Source: Centropus unirufus (Eukaryota; Chordata; Aves; Cuculiformes; Centropidae). Taken from it: a stretch of DNA of 64,000 nucleotides. Position 1 is the first letter of the stretch, and the number at the start of each line of letters is the position of its first letter. The notes under the pieces are model-generated. The model saw only the letters and a program-made list of their open reading frames with translations, was not told the origin of the DNA and made no database searches. The position numbers were made by a program, and so were the translations under genes. This document shows, piece after piece, positions 1 through 12,300 of the stretch. The stretch covers positions 1,171,844 through 1,235,843 of the forward strand of contig VYZI01000202.1 of assembly GCA_013397695.1 (NCBI GenBank), given 5' to 3'.

Positions 1-374
1 GAGACCTGGGAGCTCAGAGATCGCCCCCATGGGATGGGGCTCAAACCAGCACAGTTCACCATTTGAGCCATTTGTGACCTTGACAGTGAGAGCAAGGAAA
101 GGCATGGCCTCAACATCTGCCATTGGGGCAGGAAAGAAACATTTTGTTTTGGGAGATTTTAAGCCCTCACTTCCCTCCGCTGTGTGCTCATGCCTTGCAG
201 AAGGAAGCCAACGAAGCACTGGGACACTGTGGGGACAGGAGCTGTTTCTTACCATACCCAGATCATGATAATATGATTTGTCTCTCTGGAAATGAAAATC
301 TATATTGCAAACCAGTAAAGCAGGTTGGTCAAAGCATATGAGCTGCTATTCCTTCTCTTCTCTTTTCTTTTTTT

Positions 375-388
375 CCCCCCCCCCCCCC
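375..388. repeat. Poly-C homopolymer (C14)
   Basis: Fourteen consecutive C follow a T-rich stretch, forming a polypyrimidine tract of about 40 bases from roughly 352. Such runs are error-prone in sequencing, so the exact length may be wrong. On the opposite strand it is a G14 run. Confidence 0.9.
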
Positions 389-3300
389 TTTATGTGTGAT
401 TTGCTGAATGCTAATGGGGCTGGGACAAGCAACCTTTGTAAATTTAAAACGGATACAATAACCCAAGTATTTCCTGCTTTGGGCAGTGACCAGGGGTGCT
501 GCCTGGTCCCTCTCTCTTGGGAATGGCTTGAATTGCTGCAGCTTGTGAAATTTTTGGACTGAGCTGTCGCAGCCCCATGGGTTTGGAGGGTGCTGGTCAG
601 GGGGATGCTGAGCACAGTTCACCAAGCATTAACTGGGCCTCTCATTCTGGCTGAGAATTTGGGATGGATGCTGTTAGCCTCTCCATTATGAACAGTGCAT
701 TCAACAGTGACTTTTAAGATATGGCAGGGTTCCTGCTGATACCAGGAATACTTGTTCCAGTTTTACTCCATATGCATACCTACATGCACACAAGGCAAGG
801 TAAAAAAGCATCCGTGCAAGGAAGTGTGGCAGGATCAGGCCAAGGGCCGGTGCCATGCAGCTGCTGAAGTTTGTATGGCAGGAGGAGGCTGGGCAGAGGG
901 AGCAACCCGGGTAATGGAGAAGGCTGGCAACTGAAATGAGGACGAGGGAGGATCTCACACTTCTCTTGTTCCCCTTATGCTGATGTGGAGAAACAAATAG
1001 AAATGAAGCAGTCCTGGCCCTGCCATTGAGCTGTGCTGTGACAAATGCCCTGCGGGGCTTTTCCCCTTCTCCACCTGCAAGTTTTTGGTGCTGCTTCTTG
1101 CTGGTCCGGTGCTGCTGGCAGTGGGACAGCATCGGGTGGGGGAGGAAGATTCCTGGGGCACTGGGTGTGGAGAGCATCTGGGGTGGAAACTATGGGGGAA
1201 TAGGGTTTGTGAGCGGATGGAGCAGGAGATGTAGAGTAGAGAAACAAGACGCACTTGTTTTGTTAAGCTGTCTTGTTCTCTCTATTTCTGTAGCTAACCT
1301 TTTGCTTCTCGCAGCAATAAAAAAACCTCTTCAAAAATATTGCAGGGTGTTTGTGTGCTTTGACTAAGCTGTTTCTCATAAACCAGTGGCTTTTGCGTAA
1401 ACACAGCCACAGCAGGCAGAATTATCTGCTTTTTTTTTTTGCAGCTGTCAAGTATCTTTGCTCCCCTGGTAATGTATAAACAGAGAGTGAGGCTGGGAGA
1501 GGCAAGTCCTGACAGAGCGCGGTGTGCCCGCATTTCCCAGTGACCCTTCTGCATCCCTCCAGTCCCAGCCCCTCCAAGGAGAGAGGACTGCATTGGCTAT
1601 GAGCCAGCACCTTGTTGGATGCATGGGGCTGGGTGGTCATCAGATCCAGCTATGGGAAACACTGGGTCAGCTCCAGGGAGTCCCGGGCTGAGCATTAAGC
1701 TGTCTGTGGATATGAGAGAGTCGGGGAGGGACACCAAGAAACCCTGATGGGCTGCATCTTTGGGGAAAGCACATTCTCAGGACTAGAAATATGCAGCTGG
1801 GGATGGATATTGGTGGCTTCCCTCTGCACTTTTAATTGCTAGCCTGCGCTGGAGTCTCCCAGCAGAGCTCAGGGTGGCAGCAGAAGCTGTTTGGCTGCTA
1901 ATTGCTGTGACTCTGCCCCCTTGTCCCCTCTGACATGCTAAAACCAGTATCTGCTGGAGATAAAGGGGACCTCCTTTCCATCCTTGTGGACTGGGTCTGT
2001 GAGCTTCAGTGACATTTTTTTTTTCCAGACAAAATGAACAAAAAATCTGCATCTCGTGATGGCTCTGATAAGCTGGAGGCTCCAGATAAGGCACAGCACA
2101 GGCTGCCCATTATAGGCCTTTGTTTATTGGGGGGGAAAAAGCGCTTAACATCACTATCTTGATTATGGAAAAAATATAAACAAATGTGCCAGAAGCATAA
2201 TTGGTGCTGGTGGAAACAAAGAAATTACCCTTTGCTTCCTCCACCACCCACATTTTTCAGTGTAGTAGTTTGCTGGAAGGGAGCTTTTCTTAGGCACTGG
2301 TGGCCAGCTGCAGGGATCTTTCCTCCTGGGCTGGTAGAGCCCTCCAAAACGTTACCTGTCTCAGATGCTTCAGGGTACGGTGAAAGGGAAGCTGGTAAAA
2401 GTCTGGGTCACATGCACACAGAACTGCCAAACTGCCATTTGAATCCTTTTGAACCTCTCTTAAGGGCAGTAGTAACACGCCCTAGAGACACTTGTGAAAA
2501 TCAAATTATCGCATCTTTTATAATGCTGGATAGTCCTGCTATTTAGATAATTGTGCCGTCTGTTCCCTTTGAGCCTGCCTCCCTGATTGCTGGCTGTGGT
2601 GAGTGATACTGTGTTATCACCATTGCCAGCTCTTCGGGTGTCCTGAAGGACCTGTTATGCCTGGGCTGATAGTGAAATCAAATGGTCTCTGGGTGCTTTT
2701 TCTGCCCAGTTTTGGGCTGGCAGCACTCGCATTTCTGCTCCTTGAACATTCCCAACCCTGGGAAGTGAAAGGGAGGAAAGATCTATCTAAGATAGCCTCT
2801 ATTCAACTCAACTGCTGCTGCCTCTTCTTCTCTAAGACCTTTTTTTGGGGGCTGGTGGCTCTGTCATTGGCTAATGCAGGTGTAGCTCTGCCAGCCCTCT
2901 TGATGAAGACATCACGACTACTGGTCCCGTTGTGCCCTGTTGTATGGGACCTGTGTTAAGGCAGGTGGCCCTCAATGCCATCAAAGCCAGCACTGGGATG
3001 ACTGCGCAGGTTGAGCTGAGCCTTTGTGGACCTCGCTGAGCGCTTTTTGTGGGAGCCCTGTGGTGAAGGCACGTTAGGTGACGTATTTCATGGGAGGATT
3101 ATTGAAATGAAACACAATATGCTTTTGTGCAATTATATGGTGTCTTTTTAATCATTTCCTCTAACAGGTCTGTCCACACCCAAACAAAAATAAACATTCG
3201 GAAAGGCTGCAAAGACAAACACACAAAGATTACCCTTAAATGCATTCTCCTTCCCACTCCCTTACAGACACCTGCTCAGACTCCTGGACGGGAGGAGCAC

Positions 3301-6300
3301 CCAGGAGGGCTGAGTGAAGACTTAGTGTAAACTTCAGAAATTGCTGACTTTACAAAACTTTATTTCACAGCTTTAGTATATATGAGTGAATTTCTTGGAA
3401 AGGAGATAGTGAAAGCTGGGACTTTGTCACCTGCTTGCTGCCTTTTTAAGGTGAAGCTTCATCTCAACCCCCTGAGGTCCCATATCATTCTGGGTGCTGC
3501 TGTTGAAAGGGGCAGACTGAGCTCACAAATCTTATTCCACATGGGGCACCAGCCAGGGTGTGTTATTTCCAGCTTGCTCTTGCCCCTTTTGGTGTGATGG
3601 TTTGTCTCCAAGCTGCCCAGACCCCACCTGTGTGGGTGTGGACAATGTTGGTGGGTGAACAAATATGATTATTTTTTCCCCATTTCTGTCAGTTTGCCAG
3701 GAACCACAACTAGCCAACAGCTGCAGTTGTCTTGCTCCCCTAAAGTTTTCCTAGCTTTCCTTTGGGAATAAATCATTCAGAGGAGGGAGTGGAGATTTAG
3801 ACCCCTCTTCACTCAGACCATTTTCTGGGCTGATGGACCAGTGAGTGGCAAGGGGAGGTAGACTTTTAAGGTTAGATAATTGCCCAAATGAAACTCCCTG
3901 GTTATTTCTCCTCCTCCTCCCCTCCCTAACTTATTTGCTTTTTTGTCATTTCTCATGACTGTGTGGTTTCTTTAACAGCCTCTTGTGGAGGGTCTCATCA
4001 AAGACAACATGAAAATCTAACGGCATTGTCAATCAGCGCTCTTGCATTGCCTTCTTTATTCATGCATTCCCTTTCCCTGGTGATACTTGTTCTGGCTATT
4101 GCCTGTCTCTACTGGGAACCCCAGATGGGAAAGTGCTCTGCTTTTAATTAGCATCTTAATTAGTTTATCGGGCATTGGCACGATGCTAACTGACTTGTTC
4201 CTGAATGCACTTTTCAGTAGAGCTGATGTTCCTGCTATCCTCTAGTGCTTCGGATATTTTGGTTATAGTATAGTGCATCTTCTTACTGGTTCAGGAAGAT
4301 ATTTCTATGAATTCAGAGTTTGTTAGCTGAGCTGGGGAATTCATATTTTTCTTCCAAATAACTAAATCGCTTCAGCTTTTCTTCCACCCAGTTTCAGATA
4401 ATGCCTGATCATTAATTCCAGAAATGTGCTGCGGTAGAAAGGTGTAGCCTGTGACAGAAAGGCTTGACTGACATAAGTAATTTTGTTCCTTTGTACCCTC
4501 CTTTTCTTCCTTAACTACTGGAGGTTGAGGTGACCCACAGAGCCACCTGAAATTCTCCTGCAAATAATCTCCTGGTTTGACTTTGTTTTCATCTGTTTGT
4601 CAGGTATAATTTATAGTCACACTTCACTGGCTTCAGTAAGATTATATTCTATATTTTTGTATCATTTTTCTGCTACACTAAGTAAAGAAAAATAATAGAT
4701 ATTTTGTCTATTTACTTGTGTGATGCAAACTCCGAATAGTGGATTTTCCATCCACCCCCTTCCCTACTGATTTTGTCTCTCATGAGTCATCTTTATCTTT
4801 CTTATGATGAACTCCCTTTGTTAGCTTTATTTTCTGGCATTTTGCTGGGAAATGGCACTTCAGTTGTTGCCATTGATTTCTTCTTGGTTAACCAGGCTTT
4901 TTCTCCTCTTTGATGGTAGTGTGTTGCCTGAAGTTTTGTTCCAGAATTACTGTGGCCCTTGGGACTATTGAATAGGAATGGAGCTGGAGCAGCAACAGTA
5001 GTTCTGTCTTTCCCATGCCCTACCTGCAGCTTTAGAGACACTGCTTTGATGACCAACAAAGAATTTGCTCACAAGAGGGAACTGAGCAGTGAAGCTCAGG
5101 GCCAAGGTAGCCAATGAACAAAGCTTGTTTTTTGTCAGCAGTCACAACCTGAGTGCCCATGACAGGGACCCTGCTGCACTGGTTGGACTGGAAGTTTTGA
5201 TCCTGAAGGTTTCGGTGGCACTGGCTGCTTTGCTGTTGGCTCTGATTCTAAAACAGCTGAATGGTCTTTGTCTGTTTGATGTGTTACCAGGTCCTTCTTG
5301 TAAAGACAGACATGATATATCTGAAAGATATTCCTTCTTCTTCCCAGAGGTTCTCCCAGGCAGCTTTGCCCCAGAGGGCTGCAAACATGGGTAAGATCCT
5401 GCTGAAGACCCTGGTTATACACTTGGTTCCATCAAAGGAAATATAAGGAGGTGACAAAGCTCCAGGGAGCCCATTTTCTGGTGATCCCATATAGTTTGTT
5501 CATTAGTATAACCTTACCAGTCTCTTTGCAACACAAGAGTTTATGCCAGAAAACCCTCCTTCATTGTATTCAGACTCACACTTCTCTCTGAGGGAGGCTC
5601 ACCTGCCCCTGCCTGTTGGTAGGCAAAAAACCTCAGTTCGTATGACCAACCCTTCCTTGCCAGCTCTTCTGGTTCATGGGAGAGTAACATGAAAGATTGT
5701 CAGGACACAAGCTCGCACAGCCCCTTAACAAGGGTCTCAAAAGAGCTGAATCAGCCGGGCAGATGGGATGTGTCAGCGTGGTGTGAACGTATTTCTGGCA
5801 GAGGTTTGTGTTGTCTAAGGGGTGGTGGATTTACAGCCTGTGGGAATCAAACTGCTGCATATGCTTTGAACTTTGAGGGAGAAAAATGCTTTATTGGCTC
5901 TTTGCTTGTGATTTCACTGGCAATTCAGGAAGTTTGCAGCTGATGGGGAATTTCTTGGCTGTTGACCTTGAACTGGGCTGGGGGGATTCAAGCAGAGCTT
6001 TCGTATTTCATCTTTATGTTAGTGACTCACTTGTTGCTTGACTTTATTCTTTAATTGTGATGTTTTAATGTGAAACTTTCCAGATGGGGAGCTGATGCTA
6101 ATGGAGCAAGGCCGTTTTGCTCAACTGGTGTGAAGAGATCGAACCTAGGCTTTGACTGTCCTTGTCAGGTTTCTGTGCCAGGCCTACCCCAGTTTCTGAA
6201 CTGATCCTGTTCTCGGTGAAAGCAATGGAAATGCTGACTCATAAGAGGGTGTTCCTAGCTATACAGTTCCCTTTCTATATCAAGGCATAGAGCATGGCTG

Positions 6301-6454
6301 AAGCTGATCCTCCACGTGAAGAGGACATCTGACTGTCGCTGGTTCAAGCTTAACATGGCCTTTGGCTGCTGGGGTTGTGCTTCACGTAAAGCCTGGGGTG
6401 TTTCATCCAGGTGAAGGGAGGTGGTAGCCGAGAGCATCCACTGCCTTTCTGGAG

Positions 6455-6572
6455 TACATGACCTTGAACAAGCTTGTCTGCATTCCTGTGCCTCTACCTT
6501 TTCCAGCTATTAAGGGGGATACATTTGACGTTGCCATTGTTCTCTAAAGCTTATTGAAAGTGCTCTGAAATC
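6455..6572 (+). repeat. MIR-type SINE remnant
   Basis: The segment follows the MIR core in order. A GACCTTGGGCAAG-like stretch (about 6460-6472) is followed by a CTCTGTGCCTC-like stretch (about 6486-6495). Next comes TTTCC and a short A-rich piece leading to GGGGATA (about 6499-6522), then a tail similar to AAAGTGCTTTGAGATC (about 6556-6572). It is strongly diverged, as expected for a SINE family that stopped moving before birds arose. The outer ends are uncertain. Confidence 0.55.
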
Positions 6573-8838
6573 AGCTGAGAAACAATGTACGCAGGTGTAT
6601 TTGTAGTGTTTAGCTTCAGAGGGTCTGGTCGCACTCAGCCTTGCCTCTGGCTTGATGCAAACCATAGTTTCACATAGCTTTTCCTATCTGGCTTCGATGT
6701 TATGCATCATTTCTTCTTGACTCAAAGTTTTGGTAGGGAGAGAGATATCTGTGGGGTGCAAAAGATGCCTCAAACATTTTCCAAGGTCCTGGGCTGTCTG
6801 AAAGATAGCTAGGGTAGGCAGAAATGTGATGTTGCAAAACTGGCACTGGGAATTTTGTACATTTCAATAGCTTTAAAAATTATTTCTATAAGGCTGCTAT
6901 CCTCACTGCCATCATCAAATTCACTGAATGCAGGACTAGGCCCCAACCTGATCCAATTCTTAATGAATCTTTATTTCAATTACTTGTTTCTCGTAATTGC
7001 TTTTGCTAATCCTCTTCTGCACTTTCATTTGCTTGGTGCTCACCATCCCCTTCATCCATCGGTACAAATCATGAGGTGTCAGCATCCCGCTTGTGTCCCT
7101 TGTGATGCTCGGTGGAGCTGTAAACACAGGACAAAATGATCTTTAGCTGGTGTAAATTATCAAAGCTGTGCTGATATGAGTGAATATATAGCAATTTACA
7201 CGAGCTTCAGAAATGCCTGCAGGATATTTCATTCCTGCTGTCTGGAACAGCAGAAAGCTGGAAGAAAATGGCCTTATTCAAACATACCTGACATAATTGC
7301 TCAGCTGTGTGTCTAACTTACTTGCTTCTTTGTTTTGGCCTGGTAAGGTTTAGCAAAAGTAAAACATAATCTGGGCTTCTGCGCTTATTCCTGCATAGTC
7401 AGGTGTTCTATAAGCTCTATACTTGCACTTGGACACACTGGTACGTGAGGCAGATGCTCTCTGGCAGCAAATAGTGGCACACTTATAAGGAAAAGGATTG
7501 CTAGGTTAAATAAAGTTTAGCTACCTAAAAGATGAAAAGTTTCTCTGCATATAACCAGAAACAGAGCTCACATCTGTAATTCTTCTTCCAGCACTGGTTC
7601 TATTTGGGTTCCTTGCAGTTTGTTAAGGGATGGGAAGGCAGAGGGTTTGTTTGGATTCCACTGTATTAATCCAACAGTGCTATGTCACAACAGTGAATGC
7701 TGCAGGAAGAAAAAGGCACCCTAGTCAAACCTTGCCATAATGAAGGTGAATGAACCCTCCTGAACTTAAGCTGAATTTGCAAAGCATCCTCACCCCAATG
7801 TGTGTCACAAATCCTTCCAAATGGGGTCAATTATAAACAACGTTATTTCATTCAACTCTCTATGGAATAGGAGGAGAATGGGGGCCACTAAAACTTATTG
7901 GAAGGAAAAAGACAAGATATTCTCTCTCTCTTTTTATTTATTTTTCAAATACATTGCTTCTTCCCAGCTTCTCTGAAGGAATTGCTAACAATGGAGATGA
8001 ATGTAAAACCCAGGATGCAAAATCATCTCCTGTGATTAACTCCCCTGCATAGACTCATGAGCCATCCAGCCTTGGGACACAGCACCAGGCACATCATTTT
8101 CCCTTGCTGCTCTGTGGCTGCATGTATGCATGTGTGTTTTTCCCCCCCCTGCTTTCTTTCATTCAGGAGAAATATTGCCAGTGGGCAAACACTAATCCAT
8201 CCTGACAGCTCTGCCCATCTTCCTGCTTTGGTCTGGCATTCAGCAAACAGCTTGATTAAGGTCCCTGGGGCTTTATTAGTGCAGCTTGTTGCCTGCGAAT
8301 TAATCAACAGGTTGCATGTGTTTAACTCTTTGCTGGAGCTGGCTGGGAAATGTTCTACATTGCTGTGGGCATTAAGGCAAGTCTTTTGAACTGGATTTTA
8401 AGTATGGGATAGCATAAATAACCTGAACTGGCATTACAGTTTTGATGTCTTGGGGCAGGAGGTGAAGTGATCCCGTGGGCTCTGCAGGTGCTGCTAATCC
8501 AGCTTCCAATCTCTGAGAGCAATTTTAGACTTTCACTCTATTTCTCTTGGCCATTCACCCATCCACTGCAAAATATCCATTATTTGTGCAGAGGACAGCC
8601 TGATAAAATCTGTACTTTGCTTAAATATCTGTAAGTAGTCAAGCCCCCTGGGCCCCTCCAAAGTGGAAGTGCTTGCAGGAATGGGTTCTCCTTGCTGTTC
8701 TGAAGTTTGTTCTGGAGCTTGTGCAAATGTTGCCTGTGTGTTGTTTTGTAGTGATATCTTTCAAGCTTTTGGGCTTGTTTGTTAACTGTTTGTTCTTGCC
8801 ATACCAGGATTATGAAAAAAAATAACTATATATACACT

Positions 8839-9013
8839 NNNNNNNNNNNNNNNNNNNNNNNNNNNNNNNNNNNNNNNNNNNNNNNNNNNNNNNNNNNNNN
8901 NNNNNNNNNNNNNNNNNNNNNNNNNNNNNNNNNNNNNNNNNNNNNNNNNNNNNNNNNNNNNNNNNNNNNNNNNNNNNNNNNNNNNNNNNNNNNNNNNNNN
9001 NNNNNNNNNNNNN
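8839..9013. other. Assembly gap (175 N)
   Basis: A run of 175 undetermined bases. The left flank is AT-rich (an A8 run and a TATATA stretch) and the right flank starts with T and A runs, so a low-complexity sequence probably broke the assembly. The true length may not be 175. Reading frames that appear to cross the gap have no meaning. Confidence 0.99.
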
Positions 9014-9708
9014 TTTATTTAAAAAACCCCATGTTTTCTAGCTTCGTGTTTATACGTACATGGAGACACCCAGCTTCTTATCTGCATTTTCCATTTCTGT
9101 GCATGACCTCTCATCTCCCAGCTGCTGGTGGCCTGGTTGGAACATCATACCAGTGTACGTGCTCATGCCTGTTAGCGTGTGTCTTCAATGGACAGGACAG
9201 ATACCGACGACACTCCCACATGGCGTGAGACCTTGGGGGCCAGCAACACTCTGCACATGGAAATATGTTTGATCTGATCTGGACTTCTCCCCACAACGAA
9301 TAATGATGAGAACATCTCGAGAAACATAGCTCATATTGATTATTTTTAGCAAAAACCAAAGATAAAAGAAGAATGTGTCTATGTGGTGGTTGTGTCCCGT
9401 CTCGGGGGAAGGAGAACAGCCAGCAGGAGAGCTGCCCAGGCCTGTGGCTCTGTGTGCATTCCCCCAGGAAGGACGTGTTTTCTACAGCTTGCTCCAAGTT
9501 GGAGAAGAGCAGTGTGCAGTGGGGAATTTGCCAACTCTCTGTCTTCAGCAGCTGGCCAACATCTGTCTTCTGGATGATGTCAAAATTTCTACATCGTGAT
9601 AATAATTTTCATGCTTATTTTACCAGAAAGTTTTTGAGCGTATTAGTCCTTGATTTGACTACATTGCATCCAGAAAACAGCAGTATTGTCACTCTCTGTG
9701 TGCCAGCA

Positions 9709-9828
9709 GAGGGGATGAGAGGCACAGAGAGCAGACACGAGCTGCTCCAAGGTCTGCAGACAGTGGCTATCCCTGTATCTGCTGGGACTGCCCATCTGAC
9801 CTCTCCATGATCTCCTGGTGCTCTCTTG
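9709..9828 (-). repeat. MIR-type SINE remnant, reverse orientation
   Basis: The plus strand follows the reverse complement of MIR. GGGATGAG leads into GAGGCACAGAGAG (about 9713-9731). A CCAAGGTC stretch (about 9747-9754) is followed by CAGNCAGTGGC, and then GCTGGGA (about 9781-9787), with a degenerate TCTGACTCC-like piece and TGCTCT at the end. Spacing is close to the consensus but divergence is high. Confidence 0.45.
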
Positions 9829-10261
9829 CTGGGAGCTCTCATCTGCCCTGGCACAGCCCTTTGCCTGGGATCATGGATGGTCTGTGCACTTCCACTGTAG
9901 GAATTTCCCTCTTGCCATATTCTGTCTTCCTCTCTGGCTGACCTTGGGCTCCCTTGCAAGGAGTTGACTGCTCAGTACAGATGCTGATCCTTCAGCCTTC
10001 CTTCTACACTGATGATGGCAATTCCAAGATAGCAAAGGATGGCAATGGCAAAGCTGCTTCCCCGGTACAAGCTGGAGAGTTGAGGACTTGTGACTTCTTA
10101 ATGCTTCATGCATTTCTGGCCTCCAGACCCATCCACACCCTATGAATGCAGTAGGGTAGAAAACAAAAAAGTTAAAAACCTCTGTGTTCCTTTGTCTGTG
10201 GTCTGGCTTTTCACTGCTCACAGTAACCAGCTGAGCTTAACCCACTGGGATGGGAAGGGCT

Positions 10262-10322
10262 GTCGATCAGAGGGGTAACAGTTCCTACCTCAGAGTGATG
10301 CCAATGAATCAACACCTGGGAC
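10262..10322 (+). repeat. MIR-type SINE 3' part
   Basis: The segment resembles the MIR tail: GGGGATAACAGTACCTACCTCA of the consensus is matched by GGGGTAACAGTTCCTACCTC at 10272-10291. A decayed version of the following GTTGTTGTGAGGATTAAATG region comes next. Only the 3' half of the element can be seen. Confidence 0.45.
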
Positions 10323-12094
10323 AGGTAGGATGATGCTTCAGGTTTGGATCCTCTGTATTTCTGGGTAAACCAGCTTGTAGGTAGTCGTAGCACCAGTAAG
10401 AGGTCCCTGGCAGGAGGCTGAAACACCTGCAGGGGCCCCATGCCTGAGCCGAGGCTTATCCGTGCTGCTGTCTAAGGACGTTCCCAGGCATCAACACGAA
10501 AGTATGTGCAGGGAAATGGCTTTATCTGCTACTTAAAATGCTGCAACAGTTAAGATGTTCTTATAAGAAGGTTCTTTGGGGTAGAAAAGTGGCATTTCTG
10601 AAGGGAGATTTTAAGCCTCTTTTGGCCACTATAATCTTGAGGATCTAGGAAGTCTTGGGAGAGCATTGAGAGGCAAGTACCAGCAGAACTGGAAAAAAAT
10701 TGCCTTCTATAGAGATCTCGGCATGGTTTAGGATATCTTCTTGCCAAGTCTGGCCTGGCATCAGAGGCACAGCCACTGATTCCCCTGTCTTCCCTCAGTG
10801 GAGGCCTTCCCTCCAGGAGAAAGGTGTGATTCCACCTATCTCCAACCCTTAGGTTATTCGCGTTTCTTTGTTGATGACCTACAGGCTCAGCTTCTTATCT
10901 CCATTCCCCTCTGTCAGCAGGGAATAACAAAAAGAAACCCACAAACCTGTAAGCTGTGGTGTTTGGGAGGGAGAAAGGGAACAAATCAGCTCGGTGTTCT
11001 GCATGTGCTAAAACCGAACCCTGCATCTGAGGTCTGTCGTGTCCCCAGCTGTTTCCCTTGGAGTAGCTGCTGGCCTTTGCATGGCAGTGTGACAGCGTGG
11101 TGGCAGCTGTGACACATCCATCAGCCATGCCCGCTGCTGAGCGTTCATTCCCGTTGCCAGGCAAAGAGGGTTGACCTTTTGGGAGAGGAGGAGACAGTGG
11201 GGAGAATGATAGGTGGTGACAGGCAGTGCCAGCCCTAAATAAGGATCCAGGGGTTGAGCTTTGCAGGGGGTTCAGGTCAGGGCTGGGGGTTTGGATGCAT
11301 GGAGTGAATCCAACAGTCTTTGCTTGATTTCGTGGGTGCAGAAAGCCCCATCCCTGCATGCCTACTTGGATCGAGAGGAAGCTTTCCCCGTCGAGGCCTG
11401 CCGTCTCTGTGGGATGCGATGCCTGAATTAAGGGAGGAAGTATCAGAATGATGCTTGGTAAAATGCTATTTATGGGCTCCTGCAGATCTGACTGCATTGC
11501 CTCTGATGCAGGAAATGTCAGGGTATACAGCCTGCCCCTGCCCTGCTCAGCCCGCTATGAGCCACTGAGCAGTGACCTCTGGCAGTGGGGATCTGGGTCT
11601 TGTCTCCTCCGACTCATGCATGAAATGATCTTATCGATTTTGCTGCACGGGCTTTCCTGTGACTGAGACCCGCACAGTGCTCTGCTCTCTGCTTGCCAGT
11701 TCTGGAGTAAAACGTTGGGTGGCTTCTCTGGACAAGAAAATCTTTTCTGGGTTTTTGAGGTCAGAATGAATGGGGAAATGATTATGAGCCTGTGAGTTGG
11801 GATTGGTGCAAATGGCACCGTCAAGCCACCGAGACAGAGCCCTGTGTGAAGGGGTGAGGTGGAACAGTACCAGACATAACCTGAAATGACTTAACAAGCT
11901 GCTGAAATTTTTAAATGCATGTGTCATTTTTATAATTTAAATTTCCTCTGACATTTCATAGGCTTCACCACTCAACGTGAAGCCAAGATCCATGTGAGTG
12001 TGTGCGGCAGGATTGTTTTTAAATTTTATTTTAAATACAGATGTCTGGAATAACTTTTTTGCACACACTGTAGGAGTGTAAAGGTTTCTAAGCA

Positions 12095-12300
12095 ACATCA
12101 CTTCATGCTGTTTGCATTAGAGAATGTAAAACAGGGTTCTTTTTTTTTTTTTAAGTCTCTGCAGTGCAGGCATAATTACAGGAACCCATTATGCAGCATT
12201 GTGTCTACGGTGAAGCCTGCCCTAATGAAATATTCTGCCTTGCCTGAAGTCTTACCTGCTTTTTACCGAGACATTTATGGACTTAATTAGTGTCATTATA
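12095..12300. promoter_or_regulatory. Possible conserved non-coding element
   Basis: An AT-rich block apart from a T13 run. It contains several homeodomain-type cores (TAATTA-like, ATTA, TTAATTAG near 12282) and octamer-like pieces such as TTTGCATTAG near 12110. It carries no repeat I recognise and no open coding frame of note. The candidate rests on base composition and motif density only; conservation is untested. Confidence 0.2.
12140..12152. repeat. Poly-T tract
   Basis: Thirteen consecutive T. On the minus strand this is a poly-A run, but no SINE or LINE body is recognisable next to it. Confidence 0.85.

Larger units (their letters stand above)
1..8838. other. Non-coding stretch, no gene recognised
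   Basis: I see no exon chain, RNA gene or young transposon here. Open frames are short, overlap on both strands and carry no recognisable domain. The stretch holds a C14 tract near 375, an old MIR-like SINE near 6.5 kb (listed separately) and AT-rich patches rich in TAAT/ATTA cores, for example around 2100-2200, 2480-2560, 4140-4200 and 6960-7020. These patches could be regulatory, but conservation cannot be judged from one sequence. The stretch ends at the assembly gap. Confidence 0.6.

Noticed and set aside
10895..11497. Open frame of 200 codons, minus strand
   Set aside because: It lies in locally GC-rich sequence where stops are rarer, is low in charged ordered segments and rich in S, P and H, and matches no family I know.
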